The notes: a model not told the origin generated them from the letters alone. A stretch of DNA of 13,836 nt from HGM12669 sp048527645 (GCA_048527645.1 DBGFNI010000016.1:1-13836); one strand, 5' to 3'; positions 6,415-12,956 are shown, counted from the stretch's first letter. Translations and numbers: made by a program.

Positions 6415-6957
6415 ATGGCAGCAAGACTGAAAGAAATGTATACTGCAGAAGTTGCCCCTGCACTGATGAAGAAGTTCAATTATAAGAGTGTGATGCAGAT
6501 CCCGAAGCTCGACAAGATCGTGATCAATGTCGGCGCGGGCGACGCAAAGGACAACTCCAAGGCGATCGATAATATTATCGACGAGATCACCCTGATTACC
6601 GGTCAGAGAGCGGTTCCCACCTACGCCAGAAAGTCCGTCGCAAACTTCAAGCTGCGCGAGGGCATGAAAATCGGTGTGAAGGTGACGCTACGCGGTGCAA
6701 GAATGTACGAGTTTTTGGACAGACTGTTCAATTTCGCTCTGCCCCGTGTGCGTGACTTTAAGGGTATCAACCCCAACGCTTTCGACGGTCGAGGCAACTA
6801 CTCCCTGGGGCTCAAGGAGCAGTTGATTTTCCCTGAAATCGAGTATGACAAGGTTGACAAAATTCGCGGTATGGATATCGCGTTTGTTACCACGGCTGCG
6901 ACCGATGAAGAGGCAAGAGAGCTTCTCACGCTGATGGGCGCACCCTTTGCGAAGTAA
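6415..6957 (+). CDS. rplE: 50S ribosomal protein L5
   Basis: L5 binds 5S rRNA with L18 in the central protuberance and contacts P-site tRNA. The 180-residue product has the pattern VMQIPKLDKIVINVGAGDA (26-44). It contains TGQRAVPTYARKSVANFKLR (62-81), REGMKIGVKVTLRG, and RVRDFKGINPNAFDGRGNYS (around 110-130). It ends with DIAFVTTAATDEEARELLTL near the C-terminus. All are diagnostic and the length is standard. Its end overlaps the rpsN ribosome binding site. In E. coli the S8 repressor binds mRNA at the rplE start. I see no obvious equivalent structure here. Confidence 0.97.
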   Translation: MAARLKEMYTAEVAPALMKKFNYKSVMQIPKLDKIVINVGAGDAKDNSKAIDNIIDEITLITGQRAVPTYARKSVANFKLREGMKIGVKVTLRGARMYEFLDRLFNFALPRVRDFKGINPNAFDGRGNYSLGLKEQLIFPEIEYDKVDKIRGMDIAFVTTAATDEEARELLTLMGAPFAK

Positions 6958-6974
6958 GGAGGAAATAGGGTAAC

Positions 6975-7160
6975 ATGGCTAAGAAGGCAATGATTTTGAA
7001 ACAGCAGAAAGCGCAGAAGTTCTCCACCCGTGAGTACAACCGCTGCAAGATCTGCGGCCGTCCCCATGCATATCTGAGAAAATACGGTATCTGCCGTATT
7101 TGCTTCAGAGAGCTCGCTTACAAGGGTGAGATTCCCGGCGTAAGAAAAGCAAGCTGGTAA
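6975..7160 (+). CDS. rpsN: 30S ribosomal protein S14, short zinc-binding type
   Basis: S14 is a late-assembly protein of the small-subunit head. The 61-residue product is the short form (also called rpsZ or S14 type Z) common in Gram-positive bacteria. It has four cysteines, C24, C27, C40 and C43, in NRCKICGRPHAYLRKYGICR, which form a zinc knuckle. The ending GEIPGVRKASW is typical. The start ATG lies 12 bases after AAGGAGG (6956-6962), which overlaps the rplE stop. A 157-nt spacer follows, the longest inside the operon. Zinc-independent longer copies exist elsewhere in many genomes but cannot be checked here. Confidence 0.97.
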   Translation: MAKKAMILKQQKAQKFSTREYNRCKICGRPHAYLRKYGICRICFRELAYKGEIPGVRKASW

Positions 7161-7317
7161 ACGGCTTTGGCTCCAACTTATCGGTAGGAAAGAGCCCGCT
7201 CTTTAACCGCCGATCAGCCGCCGGCACAGACCGGCAGCAAGCAGAAAGCGTTGGACCGCAGATGTGACGCTTTGGTCCGACCACTTTTGAAGAACTTGCA
7301 TCAAGGAGGAAAAACAA
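7161..7317 (+). promoter_or_regulatory. Structured 157-nt spacer upstream of rpsH
   Basis: This is the longest internal spacer and has no coding content on the + strand. Hairpin 1 is AAAGAG/CTCTTT around CCCG (7189-7204). Hairpin 2 is GCCGG/CCGGC around a 6-nt loop (7220-7235), extended by two further pairs past a mismatch (7217-7238). The third region offers two mutually exclusive stems. One is AAAGCGT (7245-7251) with ACGCTTT (7267-7273). The other is TTGGACC (7251-7257) with GGTCCGA (7274-7280), which has one G-T pair. Both leave CGCAGAT (7257-7263) wholly or almost wholly unpaired at the top. No T tract follows any stem, and no promoter boxes are visible. The rpsH ribosome binding site (AAGGAGG, 7303-7309) is outside the stems. 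A switch-like or protein-binding leader is inferred. Confidence 0.5.
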
Positions 7318-7716
7318 ATGCAAATTTCAGACGTAATTGCAGATATGCTTACTCGCATTCGTAATGCAAACAATGCAAAGCATGAGTCTGTTGACATCCC
7401 CTGCTCCAACATGAAGAAGGCAATCGCCGAGATTCTGCTCACCGAGGGCTATATCAAGTCCTACCAGGTGATCGAGGACGGCAAGCAGGGTATCATCCGG
7501 ATTGTCCTGAAGTACACCGCCGGCAAGGGCAAGGTGATTCAGGGGATCCGCCGCGTATCCAAGCCCGGCCTGCGCATCTACTCCAACTGTGAGGATATGC
7601 CCAAGGTGATGAACGGCATGGGTATCGCGATTGTTTCCACATCCAAGGGCATTATGACCGACAAGCGCGCACGCCAGGAGAACGTCGGCGGCGAAGTGCT
7701 TGCCTTTGTATGGTAA
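7318..7716 (+). CDS. rpsH: 30S ribosomal protein S8
   Basis: S8 is a primary-binding protein of the central 16S domain. In E. coli it is also the repressor of the spc operon. The 132-residue product starts MQISDVIADMLTRIRNANNA, has IPCSNMKKAIAEILLTEGYI in the N-terminal domain and ISKPGLR-like RVSKPGLRIYSN (79-90). It carries the RNA-binding signature STSKGIMTDKRAR (107-119), ending GGEVLAFVW. The length is normal. It follows a long structured spacer, unlike its neighbours, so its expression may be adjusted separately. ATG follows AAGGAGG by 8 bases. Confidence 0.97.
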   Translation: MQISDVIADMLTRIRNANNAKHESVDIPCSNMKKAIAEILLTEGYIKSYQVIEDGKQGIIRIVLKYTAGKGKVIQGIRRVSKPGLRIYSNCEDMPKVMNGMGIAIVSTSKGIMTDKRARQENVGGEVLAFVW

Positions 7717-7740
7717 TCAAAACACGGGAGGAGAAGACAA

Positions 7741-8280
7741 ATGTCAAGAATTGGTAGAAATCCGATTACTGTTCCCGCCGGTGTAACCGTCACGGTAGAA
7801 GCCGGAAACGTGGTTACCGTAAAGGGCCCGAAGGGAACATTAACACAGACCTTCCATCCTGATATGGGAATTGAGGTCAGCGAAGGCGTAGTAAACGTGA
7901 CGCGCCCCAGCGAAGATAAAATGCACAAAAGCCTGCACGGCTTGACCCGTACGCTGCTGAACAACATGGTTGTCGGCGTGACCGAGGGCTATTCCAAGAC
8001 ACTGGAAATCAACGGCGTCGGTTACAGAGCAGCAAAGCAGGGCAACAAGCTGCAGCTCAGCCTGGGTTATTCCCATGGTATCGAGATCCCCGAAGAAAAC
8101 GGTATTACCTTTGATGTGCCCAACCAGAACACCATTGTTGTCAAAGGCATTGACAAGCAGATGGTTGGTCAGGTCGCAGCGATCGTTCGTGAGAAGAGAC
8201 CTCCGGAACCCTATCTGGGTAAGGGAATCAAGTATTCTGACGAGCATATCCGCCGCAAGTCCGGTAAGGCCGGTAAGTAA
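7741..8280 (+). CDS. rplF: 50S ribosomal protein L6
   Basis: L6 is a two-domain large-subunit protein near the sarcin-ricin loop and factor-binding site. The 179-residue product begins SRIGRNPITVPAGVTVTV. It has VKGPKGTLTQTF (28-39), LEINGVGYRAAKQGNKLQLS at the domain link (about 89-108), and the C-terminal motif RPPEPYLGKGIKYSDEHIRR (154-173), the family signature. It starts 24 nt after rpsH behind GGGAGGAG. Length and motifs are typical. Confidence 0.97.
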   Translation: MSRIGRNPITVPAGVTVTVEAGNVVTVKGPKGTLTQTFHPDMGIEVSEGVVNVTRPSEDKMHKSLHGLTRTLLNNMVVGVTEGYSKTLEINGVGYRAAKQGNKLQLSLGYSHGIEIPEENGITFDVPNQNTIVVKGIDKQMVGQVAAIVREKRPPEPYLGKGIKYSDEHIRRKSGKAGK

Positions 8281-8298
8281 GGAAAGGAGTAGAACAGC

Positions 8299-8658
8299 AT
8301 GGTTACAAGAAGAGACAGTAACGCGCAGCGTCTGAAGAGACATAAAAGACTGCGTGCAAAGATTTCCGGCACGACTGAGTGCCCTCGCCTGGCTGTGTAC
8401 CGTTCTGAGCGCAATATTTCCGCACAGATCATCGACGATACCAAGGGCATCACACTGGTTTCTGCATCCACGCTCGAAGCTGCTTTCGAGGGCAGCGGCA
8501 GCAATCAGGAAGCCGCAAAGAAGATCGGTGAGATCGTTGCAAAGAGAGCAGTAGAGAAGGGAATCGAAAACGTGGTATTCGACCGCGGCGGTTACCTGTA
8601 TCACGGAAGAGTTCAGGCTCTGGCTGACGCAGCGCGCGAAGCCGGCTTGAAGTTCTGA
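8299..8658 (+). CDS. rplR: 50S ribosomal protein L18
   Basis: L18 binds 5S rRNA with L5 in the central protuberance. The 119-residue product has a basic N-terminal arm (TRRDSNAQRLKRHKRLRAKI). The fold core follows, with CPRLAVYRSERNISAQIIDD (28-47), LVSASTLEA, and FDRGGYLYHGRVQALADAAR (94-113), ending EAGLKF. It starts 18 nt after rplF, with AAGGAG about 10 bases before the ATG. The length is typical for Firmicutes. Confidence 0.97.
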   Translation: MVTRRDSNAQRLKRHKRLRAKISGTTECPRLAVYRSERNISAQIIDDTKGITLVSASTLEAAFEGSGSNQEAAKKIGEIVAKRAVEKGIENVVFDRGGYLYHGRVQALADAAREAGLKF

Positions 8659-8672
8659 AAAGGGAGGATATC

Positions 8673-9173
8673 ATGGCTAATAAAATCGACGTAAACGCAC
8701 TGGAGCTCAAAGAGCAGCTGGTTGCAGTCAAGCGTGTATCCAAGACGGTAAAGGGCGGCCGGATTGCCCGCTTTGCCGCTTTGATGGTTGTCGGTGACGG
8801 CAACGGTCACGTAGGCTTTGGCCTTGGTAAGGCTGCCGAGGTTCCGGATGCAATCAAGAAGGGCATTGAAGATGCCAAGAAGAATATGATCACCGTTTCT
8901 CTGAAGGGGACCACGATCCCGCACGAGGTGATCGGTGAGTACGGCGCAGGCAAGGTTTTGCTCAAGCCTGCTGCTCCCGGTAGCGGTGTCATCGCCGGCG
9001 GCGCTGTCCGTGCAGTGATGGATATGACCGGCATTAAGGACATCAGAACAAAATGCTTGCGAAGCAACAACCCCATCAACGTTGTAAAGGCTACTTTTGC
9101 GGGACTGGAGTCTCTGCGTACCGCAGACGAGGTGGCTGCAATGCGTGGTGTGAGCGTTGAAACTCTGAAATAA
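8673..9173 (+). CDS. rpsE: 30S ribosomal protein S5
   Basis: S5 lies at the mRNA entry channel with S3 and S4 and affects decoding fidelity. Changes in its loop give spectinomycin resistance in other bacteria. The 166-residue product has the double-stranded RNA-binding-like N-domain RVSKTVKGGRIARFAALMVV (21-40), GNGHVGFGLGKAAEVPDAIK (43-62), and GTTIPHEVIGEYGAGKVLLK (79-98). The C-terminal domain has PGSGVIAGGAVRAVMDMTGI (102-121). It starts 14 nt after rplR behind GGGAGG. The VKGGR loop linked to spectinomycin looks like wild type, judged from memory. Confidence 0.97.
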   Translation: MANKIDVNALELKEQLVAVKRVSKTVKGGRIARFAALMVVGDGNGHVGFGLGKAAEVPDAIKKGIEDAKKNMITVSLKGTTIPHEVIGEYGAGKVLLKPAAPGSGVIAGGAVRAVMDMTGIKDIRTKCLRSNNPINVVKATFAGLESLRTADEVAAMRGVSVETLK

Positions 9174-9178
9174 GGAGG
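9172..9178 (+). promoter_or_regulatory. Ribosome binding site that fixes the rpmD start
   Basis: AAGGAGG at 9172-9178 overlaps the rpsE stop codon. It is 9 bases before ATG 9188 but only 3 bases before the in-frame TTG 9182, so ATG is the start. Confidence 0.85.
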
Positions 9179-9187
9179 CTTTTGAAA

Positions 9188-9370
9188 ATGGAAAAGAATG
9201 TAAAGATCACACTGAAAAAAAGTCTGATCGGATGCAATCCCAATCAGAAAGCCACCGCCAAGTCTCTGGGCCTGAATCGGATCGGCGACAGCATCGAGCA
9301 TGCAAATGACGCGGTGCTTGCCGGCAAGATCAAGGTAATCGGTCACTTGGTTACTGTTGACAACATCTAA
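9188..9370 (+). CDS. rpmD: 50S ribosomal protein L30
   Basis: L30 is a small large-subunit protein with a ferredoxin-like fold. Started at ATG 9188 it has 60 residues, the normal bacterial size. It shows VKITLKKSLIGCNPNQKATA, then KSLGLNRIGDSIEHAND and GKIKVIGHLVTVD, all matching the family. A TTG two codons upstream (9182) is too close to the ribosome binding site. The gene sits 14 nt after rpsE and 20 nt before rplO. Confidence 0.96.
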   Translation: MEKNVKITLKKSLIGCNPNQKATAKSLGLNRIGDSIEHANDAVLAGKIKVIGHLVTVDNI

Positions 9371-9390
9371 GAATAAGGAGGAAAAAGCCA

Positions 9391-9831
9391 ATGAAACTCC
9401 ACGAACTTTCTCCTGCTCCCGGCTCGACCAAGGACGTGTTTCGTAAGGGACGCGGCGAAGGCTCCGGCAACGGAAAAACCGCGGGCAAGGGGCACAAGGG
9501 TCAAAACGCGCGCTCCGGCGGTGGTGTCAGACCCGGTTTCGAGGGCGGTCAGATTCCGTTGTATCGCAGACTGCCGAAGAGAGGCTTCCACAATAAATTC
9601 GCAGTGTCTTATGTTACTGTGAATGTTGATGCGCTGAACCGTTTTGATGACGGTGCGGTCATTGACGCCGAAGCACTGAAAGCAGCCGGTATTGCCAAGA
9701 AGAGCCGCGACGGACTCAAGATTCTGGGCAACGGCGAGATCACCAAGAAATTGACTGTAAAGGCATCTGTCTTTACTGCTGCCGCAAAGGAAAAGATCGA
9801 AGCAGCCGGCGGAAAGTGCGAGGTGATCTGA
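9391..9831 (+). CDS. rplO: 50S ribosomal protein L15
   Basis: L15 is a large-subunit assembly protein with a long N-terminal extension threaded through 23S rRNA. The 146-residue product begins MKLHELSPAPGSTKDVFRKG. The Gly/Lys/Arg-rich extension contains GEGSGNGKTAGKGHKGQNAR (22-41), SGGGVRPGFEGGQIPLYRRL (42-61) and PKRGFHN. The compact C-domain ends AGGKCEVI. It starts behind AAGGAGG. Its last codons encode the extended secY ribosome binding site, and its TGA is one base before the secY GTG. Confidence 0.97.
   Translation: MKLHELSPAPGSTKDVFRKGRGEGSGNGKTAGKGHKGQNARSGGGVRPGFEGGQIPLYRRLPKRGFHNKFAVSYVTVNVDALNRFDDGAVIDAEALKAAGIAKKSRDGLKILGNGEITKKLTVKASVFTAAAKEKIEAAGGKCEVI
9820..9828 (+). promoter_or_regulatory. 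Extended Shine-Dalgarno for secY inside rplO
   Basis: GAGGTGATC (9820-9828) matches the 3' half of the full anti-16S complement (GGAGGTGATC), with nine consecutive pairs possible. GAGG ends 9 bases before GTG 9833. It lies wholly within the last codons of rplO, which suggests that secY translation depends on ribosomes finishing L15. Confidence 0.75.
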
Positions 9832-9832
9832 A

Positions 9833-11125
9833 GTGTTCGGAACACTGAAAAACGCATTTCGAATCCCTGATTTGCGCAAAAAGCTGTTGTTTACTGTGCT
9901 GATCCTGGTGCTTTATCGCCTGGGCGCTCAGATTCCCGTGCCGTTTGTCAGTGCTGAGGCGCTTCAAAGCTTTGCCAGCTCTGCAAGCGGATCCATTTTC
10001 GAGTATTTCAACCTGCTGAGCGGTGACGCCTTCTCCAAGGCTACACTGTTCGCACTGTCCATCACGCCATATATCACCGCATCCATCGTCATTCAGTTGC
10101 TGACCATTGCGATTCCCGCATTGGAGCGCATGGCGAAGGACGGCGATCGTGGCCAGAAGAAAATCAATCAGATCACCCGGTATCTGACGGTTGCATTGAG
10201 TTTGATCACCAGTTACGGTTATTACAAAATCATTTCCAGTTCCAATTTCAATGCAGTGGAAAATATTGAGGGGGTCTCGCGTGCCTTTATCGGCGTCGTC
10301 ATTGTCGCCTCTTACTGCGCGGGTGCCGCACTGATCATGTGGCTGGCGGAAAAGATCAACGAGTTCGGAATCGGCAACGGCATCTCCCTGATCCTGTTTG
10401 TCAACATCATTTCCAGAATTCCGTCCATCTTCTCCCAGTATATTCTGACAGCCGGCAACGCATGGAAGGCAGCGCTGATTACTGTAGCAGTTCTGGCAGT
10501 TCTGATCGTGGTAATCTACTTTGTTTTGGAAGTTACCAATGCGGAGCGCCGTCTGCCGGTACAGTATGCGAAGAAGGTTGTCGGCCGCAAGATGTACGGC
10601 GGTCAGAACACCACGCTCCCGATTAAAGTGAACATGAACGGCGTGATGCCGATCATCTTCGCATCGTCCATTGTGTCACTGCCGTCCACCATTGCGACGC
10701 TGGCTGGCGCAAATGTGAACTCGGGTATTTGGAAGTTTTTCTCTTATGAGTCCTGGTTCTATGCTTTGGTATACTTCCTGCTGATTATCGGATTTGCATA
10801 TTTCTACAGTGCAATTTCCTTTAATCCCGTTGAGGTTGCCAACAATCTGAAGAAGAACGGCGGCTTCATCCTGGGCATTCGTCCCGGCAAGCCCACAGCG
10901 GATTATATCAAGAAAATCCTGAACAAGATCACGCTGATCGGCGCGATTTTCCTGAGCATTATCTCTGTTGTGCCGCTCATCATCAATATGTTCATGTCTT
11001 CCTCTGTTTCGATCCTGGCATTCAGCGGTTCTTCCTTGCTGATTGTTGTGGGTGTCGTACAGGAGACGGCTAGAGAGATTGAAGCACAGATGACGCTTCG
11101 TCACTACAAGGGATTTCTGGATTAA
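9833..11125 (+). CDS. secY: Protein translocase subunit SecY
   Basis: SecY is the pore subunit of the SecYEG channel in the cytoplasmic membrane. It carries out secretion with SecA and membrane insertion with the ribosome. The 430-residue product starts MFGTLKNAFRIPDLRKKLLF. About ten membrane segments can be seen, near 17-34, 72-93, 115-134, 152-172, 183-199, 212-233, 270-290, 306-327, 365-385 and 392-411. The plug region is about 55-70. NEFGIGNGISLILF (176-189), NAERRLPVQYAKK (236-248) in the cytosolic loop, and GFILGIRPGKPTADYIKKIL (344-363) are family hallmarks. The GTG start is set by the extended ribosome binding site in rplO. Length is normal. The position after rplO is the classic one. 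Confidence 0.97.
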   Translation: MFGTLKNAFRIPDLRKKLLFTVLILVLYRLGAQIPVPFVSAEALQSFASSASGSIFEYFNLLSGDAFSKATLFALSITPYITASIVIQLLTIAIPALERMAKDGDRGQKKINQITRYLTVALSLITSYGYYKIISSSNFNAVENIEGVSRAFIGVVIVASYCAGAALIMWLAEKINEFGIGNGISLILFVNIISRIPSIFSQYILTAGNAWKAALITVAVLAVLIVVIYFVLEVTNAERRLPVQYAKKVVGRKMYGGQNTTLPIKVNMNGVMPIIFASSIVSLPSTIATLAGANVNSGIWKFFSYESWFYALVYFLLIIGFAYFYSAISFNPVEVANNLKKNGGFILGIRPGKPTADYIKKILNKITLIGAIFLSIISVVPLIINMFMSSSVSILAFSGSSLLIVVGVVQETAREIEAQMTLRHYKGFLD

Positions 11126-11137
11126 GGAGAGAAGCGA

Positions 11138-11776
11138 ATGAAAATTATGTTTCTCGGAGCTCCCGGCGCCGGAAAAGGCACACAAGCAGAAATTGTGAGT
11201 GAAAAGTATCACATTCCCGCAATTTCCACCGGAGCAATTATCAGAGATGCCATTCGGAACGGAACGGAAATGGGTTTGGCTGCGAAGTCCTACACAGAGT
11301 CCGGAAAGCTTGTCCCCGACAGTGTTGTGATCGGAATTATCCGGGAACGCCTGGCGCAGGACGATTGCAAGAACGGCTTTATCTTGGATGGCTTTCCCCG
11401 TACCGTCCCCCAGGCGGAAGCACTGGATGAGATGGGCATTGAAATGGACGCTGTGATTTCCATTGAAGTGCCGGACGACAAGATTGTCACGCGTATGAGC
11501 GGCAGACGTGTCTGCGGCTGCGGCGCATCTTATCACACAGTGTATAAGCCTTCTAAGGATAGCAAAACTTGTGATAAATGCGGTGCAGAGCTCACCGTTC
11601 GGAAAGACGATACGCCTGAAGTCGTTGCAGACCGTCTCAGTGTCTATCATGAGCAGACCGAGCCTTTGAAGGAGTATTACGCTTCGAAGGGGAAACTCCG
11701 CGTCGTGCCCGGTCAGGAGGAAGTGAGCGATACCACCGCTCTGACACTCCAGGCATTGGAACAGGTAGGCGAGTAA
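11138..11776 (+). CDS. adk: Adenylate kinase with a zinc-type LID
   Basis: Adk converts ATP and AMP to two ADP in the cytoplasm. The 212-residue product has the P-loop GAPGAGKGT (7-15), the AMP-binding STG segment (30-32) and DGFPRT (84-89). LID arginines lie in SGRRV (121-125), and DDTPEVVADRL (157-167) follows. The LID (about 119-156) has cysteines C126, C128, C145 and C148, so it is the Gram-positive zinc-type LID. The first pair is C-x-C instead of the usual C-x2-C, one residue shorter. After STG the usual acidic residue is Ala (STGAIIR), a variation I cannot weigh by eye. It starts 12 nt after secY and ends 2 nt before map, the standard context. Confidence 0.96.
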   Translation: MKIMFLGAPGAGKGTQAEIVSEKYHIPAISTGAIIRDAIRNGTEMGLAAKSYTESGKLVPDSVVIGIIRERLAQDDCKNGFILDGFPRTVPQAEALDEMGIEMDAVISIEVPDDKIVTRMSGRRVCGCGASYHTVYKPSKDSKTCDKCGAELTVRKDDTPEVVADRLSVYHEQTEPLKEYYASKGKLRVVPGQEEVSDTTALTLQALEQVGE

Positions 11777-11778
11777 CA

Positions 11779-12531
11779 ATGATACAAGTTAAAAACACGG
11801 CACAGCTCGCTGCGATGAGAGAAGCCGGCAGAATCACCGGTGAAGCACTGCTCGTCGCGCGGGATATGATCCGTGAGGGCGTTACCACGAAAGCACTGGA
11901 TGACGCGATTCGGCACCACATTGAGAAAAGCGGCGCAAAGCCTTCGTTTTTAGGCTATGGCGGGTTTCCCGGCAGCGCATGCATTTCGATCAATGATGAG
12001 ATCATCCACGGTATCCCTTCCAAGCATCGCTATTTGCAAGAGGGCGATATTGTCAAGGTGGATGTCGGCGCGTTTTACCACGGCTTTCACGGAGACAGCG
12101 CAAACACGTTCGGCGTCGGAAAGATTTCCGATGAAGCGCAGAAGCTGATCGATGTCACCAAAGAGAGCTTTTTCAAAGGGGTGGAGCAGATCCGTTCCGG
12201 CGCGCGTCTGGGCGATGTGGGCGCTGCTATTCAGAAGCATGTGGAACAAAACGGTTTTTCCGTGGTGCGCAAGTATGTGGGGCACGGCGTGGGGCAGCAG
12301 CTTCATGAAGCGCCGGATGTTCCCAACTACGGCACAGCGGGGAGAGGCGTGCGGCTGTATCCGGGGATGACAATTGCCATCGAGCCCATGGTGAACGTGG
12401 GAAGCTGGCAGGTGTATGAGCTGGAGGACGGCTGGACGGTGAAAACCGCGGACGGAAAACTGAGCGCCCACTATGAGCATACGGTCGCGGTGCTGCCTGA
12501 GGGGGCACAGCTGCTGACCATGGTGGAATAA
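11779..12531 (+). CDS. map: Methionine aminopeptidase, type I
   Basis: Map removes the N-terminal methionine from new proteins after deformylation. The 250-residue product is a type Ia pita-bread enzyme without an N-terminal extension. The five metal ligands are in place: D95 (VKVDVGA), D106 (HGDSANTF), H169 (GHGVG), E202 (IEPMVNVG) and E233 (YEHTVAV). The substrate-side histidines H77 (HGIPS) and H176 are also present. It begins 2 nt after adk with a weak AGGTAGG ribosome binding site inside adk, which suggests lower output than its ribosomal neighbours. More GGG and mixed codons in its second half agree with that. The length is typical. Confidence 0.97.
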   Translation: MIQVKNTAQLAAMREAGRITGEALLVARDMIREGVTTKALDDAIRHHIEKSGAKPSFLGYGGFPGSACISINDEIIHGIPSKHRYLQEGDIVKVDVGAFYHGFHGDSANTFGVGKISDEAQKLIDVTKESFFKGVEQIRSGARLGDVGAAIQKHVEQNGFSVVRKYVGHGVGQQLHEAPDVPNYGTAGRGVRLYPGMTIAIEPMVNVGSWQVYELEDGWTVKTADGKLSAHYEHTVAVLPEGAQLLTMVE

Positions 12532-12566
12532 ATCATAACAAAACCTGTATCAAAAGGAGAATAGAA

Positions 12567-12785
12567 ATGCCCAAGGATGACGTGATCGAATTTGAAGGTA
12601 CCGTCGTTGAGGTCCTGCCCAATGCAACCTTCAAGGTGCAGTTGCCCAATGACCACATTGTCACAGCGACGATTTCGGGCAAGATCCGCATGAACTATAT
12701 CAAAATTCTGTTGGGTGATAAGGTTACGGTTGAGGTCTCTGTTTACGATCTGAACAAAGGCAGAATCACCTACAGAATGAAATAA
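12567..12785 (+). CDS. infA: Translation initiation factor IF-1
   Basis: IF-1 is an OB-fold protein that blocks the A site of the small subunit during initiation. The 72-residue product matches the family closely: KDDVIEFEGTVVEVLPNATF (3-22), then ISGKIRMNYIKILLGDKVTV (36-55) and YDLNKGRITYRMK. Two prolines that are usual in the family, in the ILPGDKV and SPYDL motifs, are Leu and Val here. AAGGAG lies about 7 bases before the ATG. The spacer to map is only 35 nt and holds no extra gene, whereas some Clostridia have a small KOW-domain gene at this point. It is followed by a hairpin and rpmJ. Confidence 0.97.
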   Translation: MPKDDVIEFEGTVVEVLPNATFKVQLPNDHIVTATISGKIRMNYIKILLGDKVTVEVSVYDLNKGRITYRMK

Positions 12786-12805
12786 GAATCATCATTAACC
12801 ATTCA

Positions 12806-12818
12806 GCCCCTTGGGGGC
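12806..12818 (+). promoter_or_regulatory. Compact GC hairpin between infA and rpmJ
   Basis: GCCCC (12806-12810) pairs perfectly with GGGGC (12814-12818) around the 3-nt loop TTG. It is followed by GAAGGAAAGG and not by T residues, so it is not an intrinsic terminator. It lies in a 57-nt spacer in an otherwise tight operon and may act in pausing, mRNA processing or stability. The function is not shown by sequence. Confidence 0.4.
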
Positions 12819-12842
12819 GAAGGAAAGGAAAGGTGTCGTTAC

Positions 12843-12956
12843 ATGAAAGTGAAGCCTTCCGTGAAAAAGATCTGTGAAAAATGCAAGATCATTAAAAGAA
12901 AAGGCCGTGTAATGGTTATTTGCGAAAATCCAAAGCACAAGCAAAAGCAGGGCTGA
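12843..12956 (+). CDS. rpmJ: 50S ribosomal protein L36, zinc-binding form
   Basis: L36 is the smallest common large-subunit protein and stabilises 23S rRNA near the factor-binding side. The gene encodes 37 residues, MKVKPSVKKICEKCKIIKRK followed by GRVMVICENPKHKQKQG, the standard length. The zinc ligands are C11, C14, C27 and H32, so this is the zinc-dependent (C+) type. The ribosome binding site AAAGGTG (12829-12835) is weaker than those of the S10 and spc genes. The position between infA and rpsM is canonical. The identification is secure despite the small size. Confidence 0.96.
   Translation: MKVKPSVKKICEKCKIIKRKGRVMVICENPKHKQKQG

Noticed and set aside
7189..7204. Intrinsic terminator after rpsN
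   Set aside because: The AAAGAG/CTCTTT stem is short and is followed by AACCGCC and not by a T run. Expression of the downstream genes also requires read-through.
7245..7280. H-type pseudoknot in the rpsH leader
   Set aside because: The two interleaved stems share base 7251 and would leave no connecting loop nucleotides, so they can only be alternatives.
9182..9187. TTG start two codons upstream of rpmD
   Set aside because: It is only three bases from the ribosome binding site, whereas ATG 9188 has the normal 9-base gap.
10676..11779. Long - strand open frame opposite secY and adk
   Set aside because: Both + strand genes are unmistakable. The reverse frame is low-complexity shadow sequence with no plausible start.
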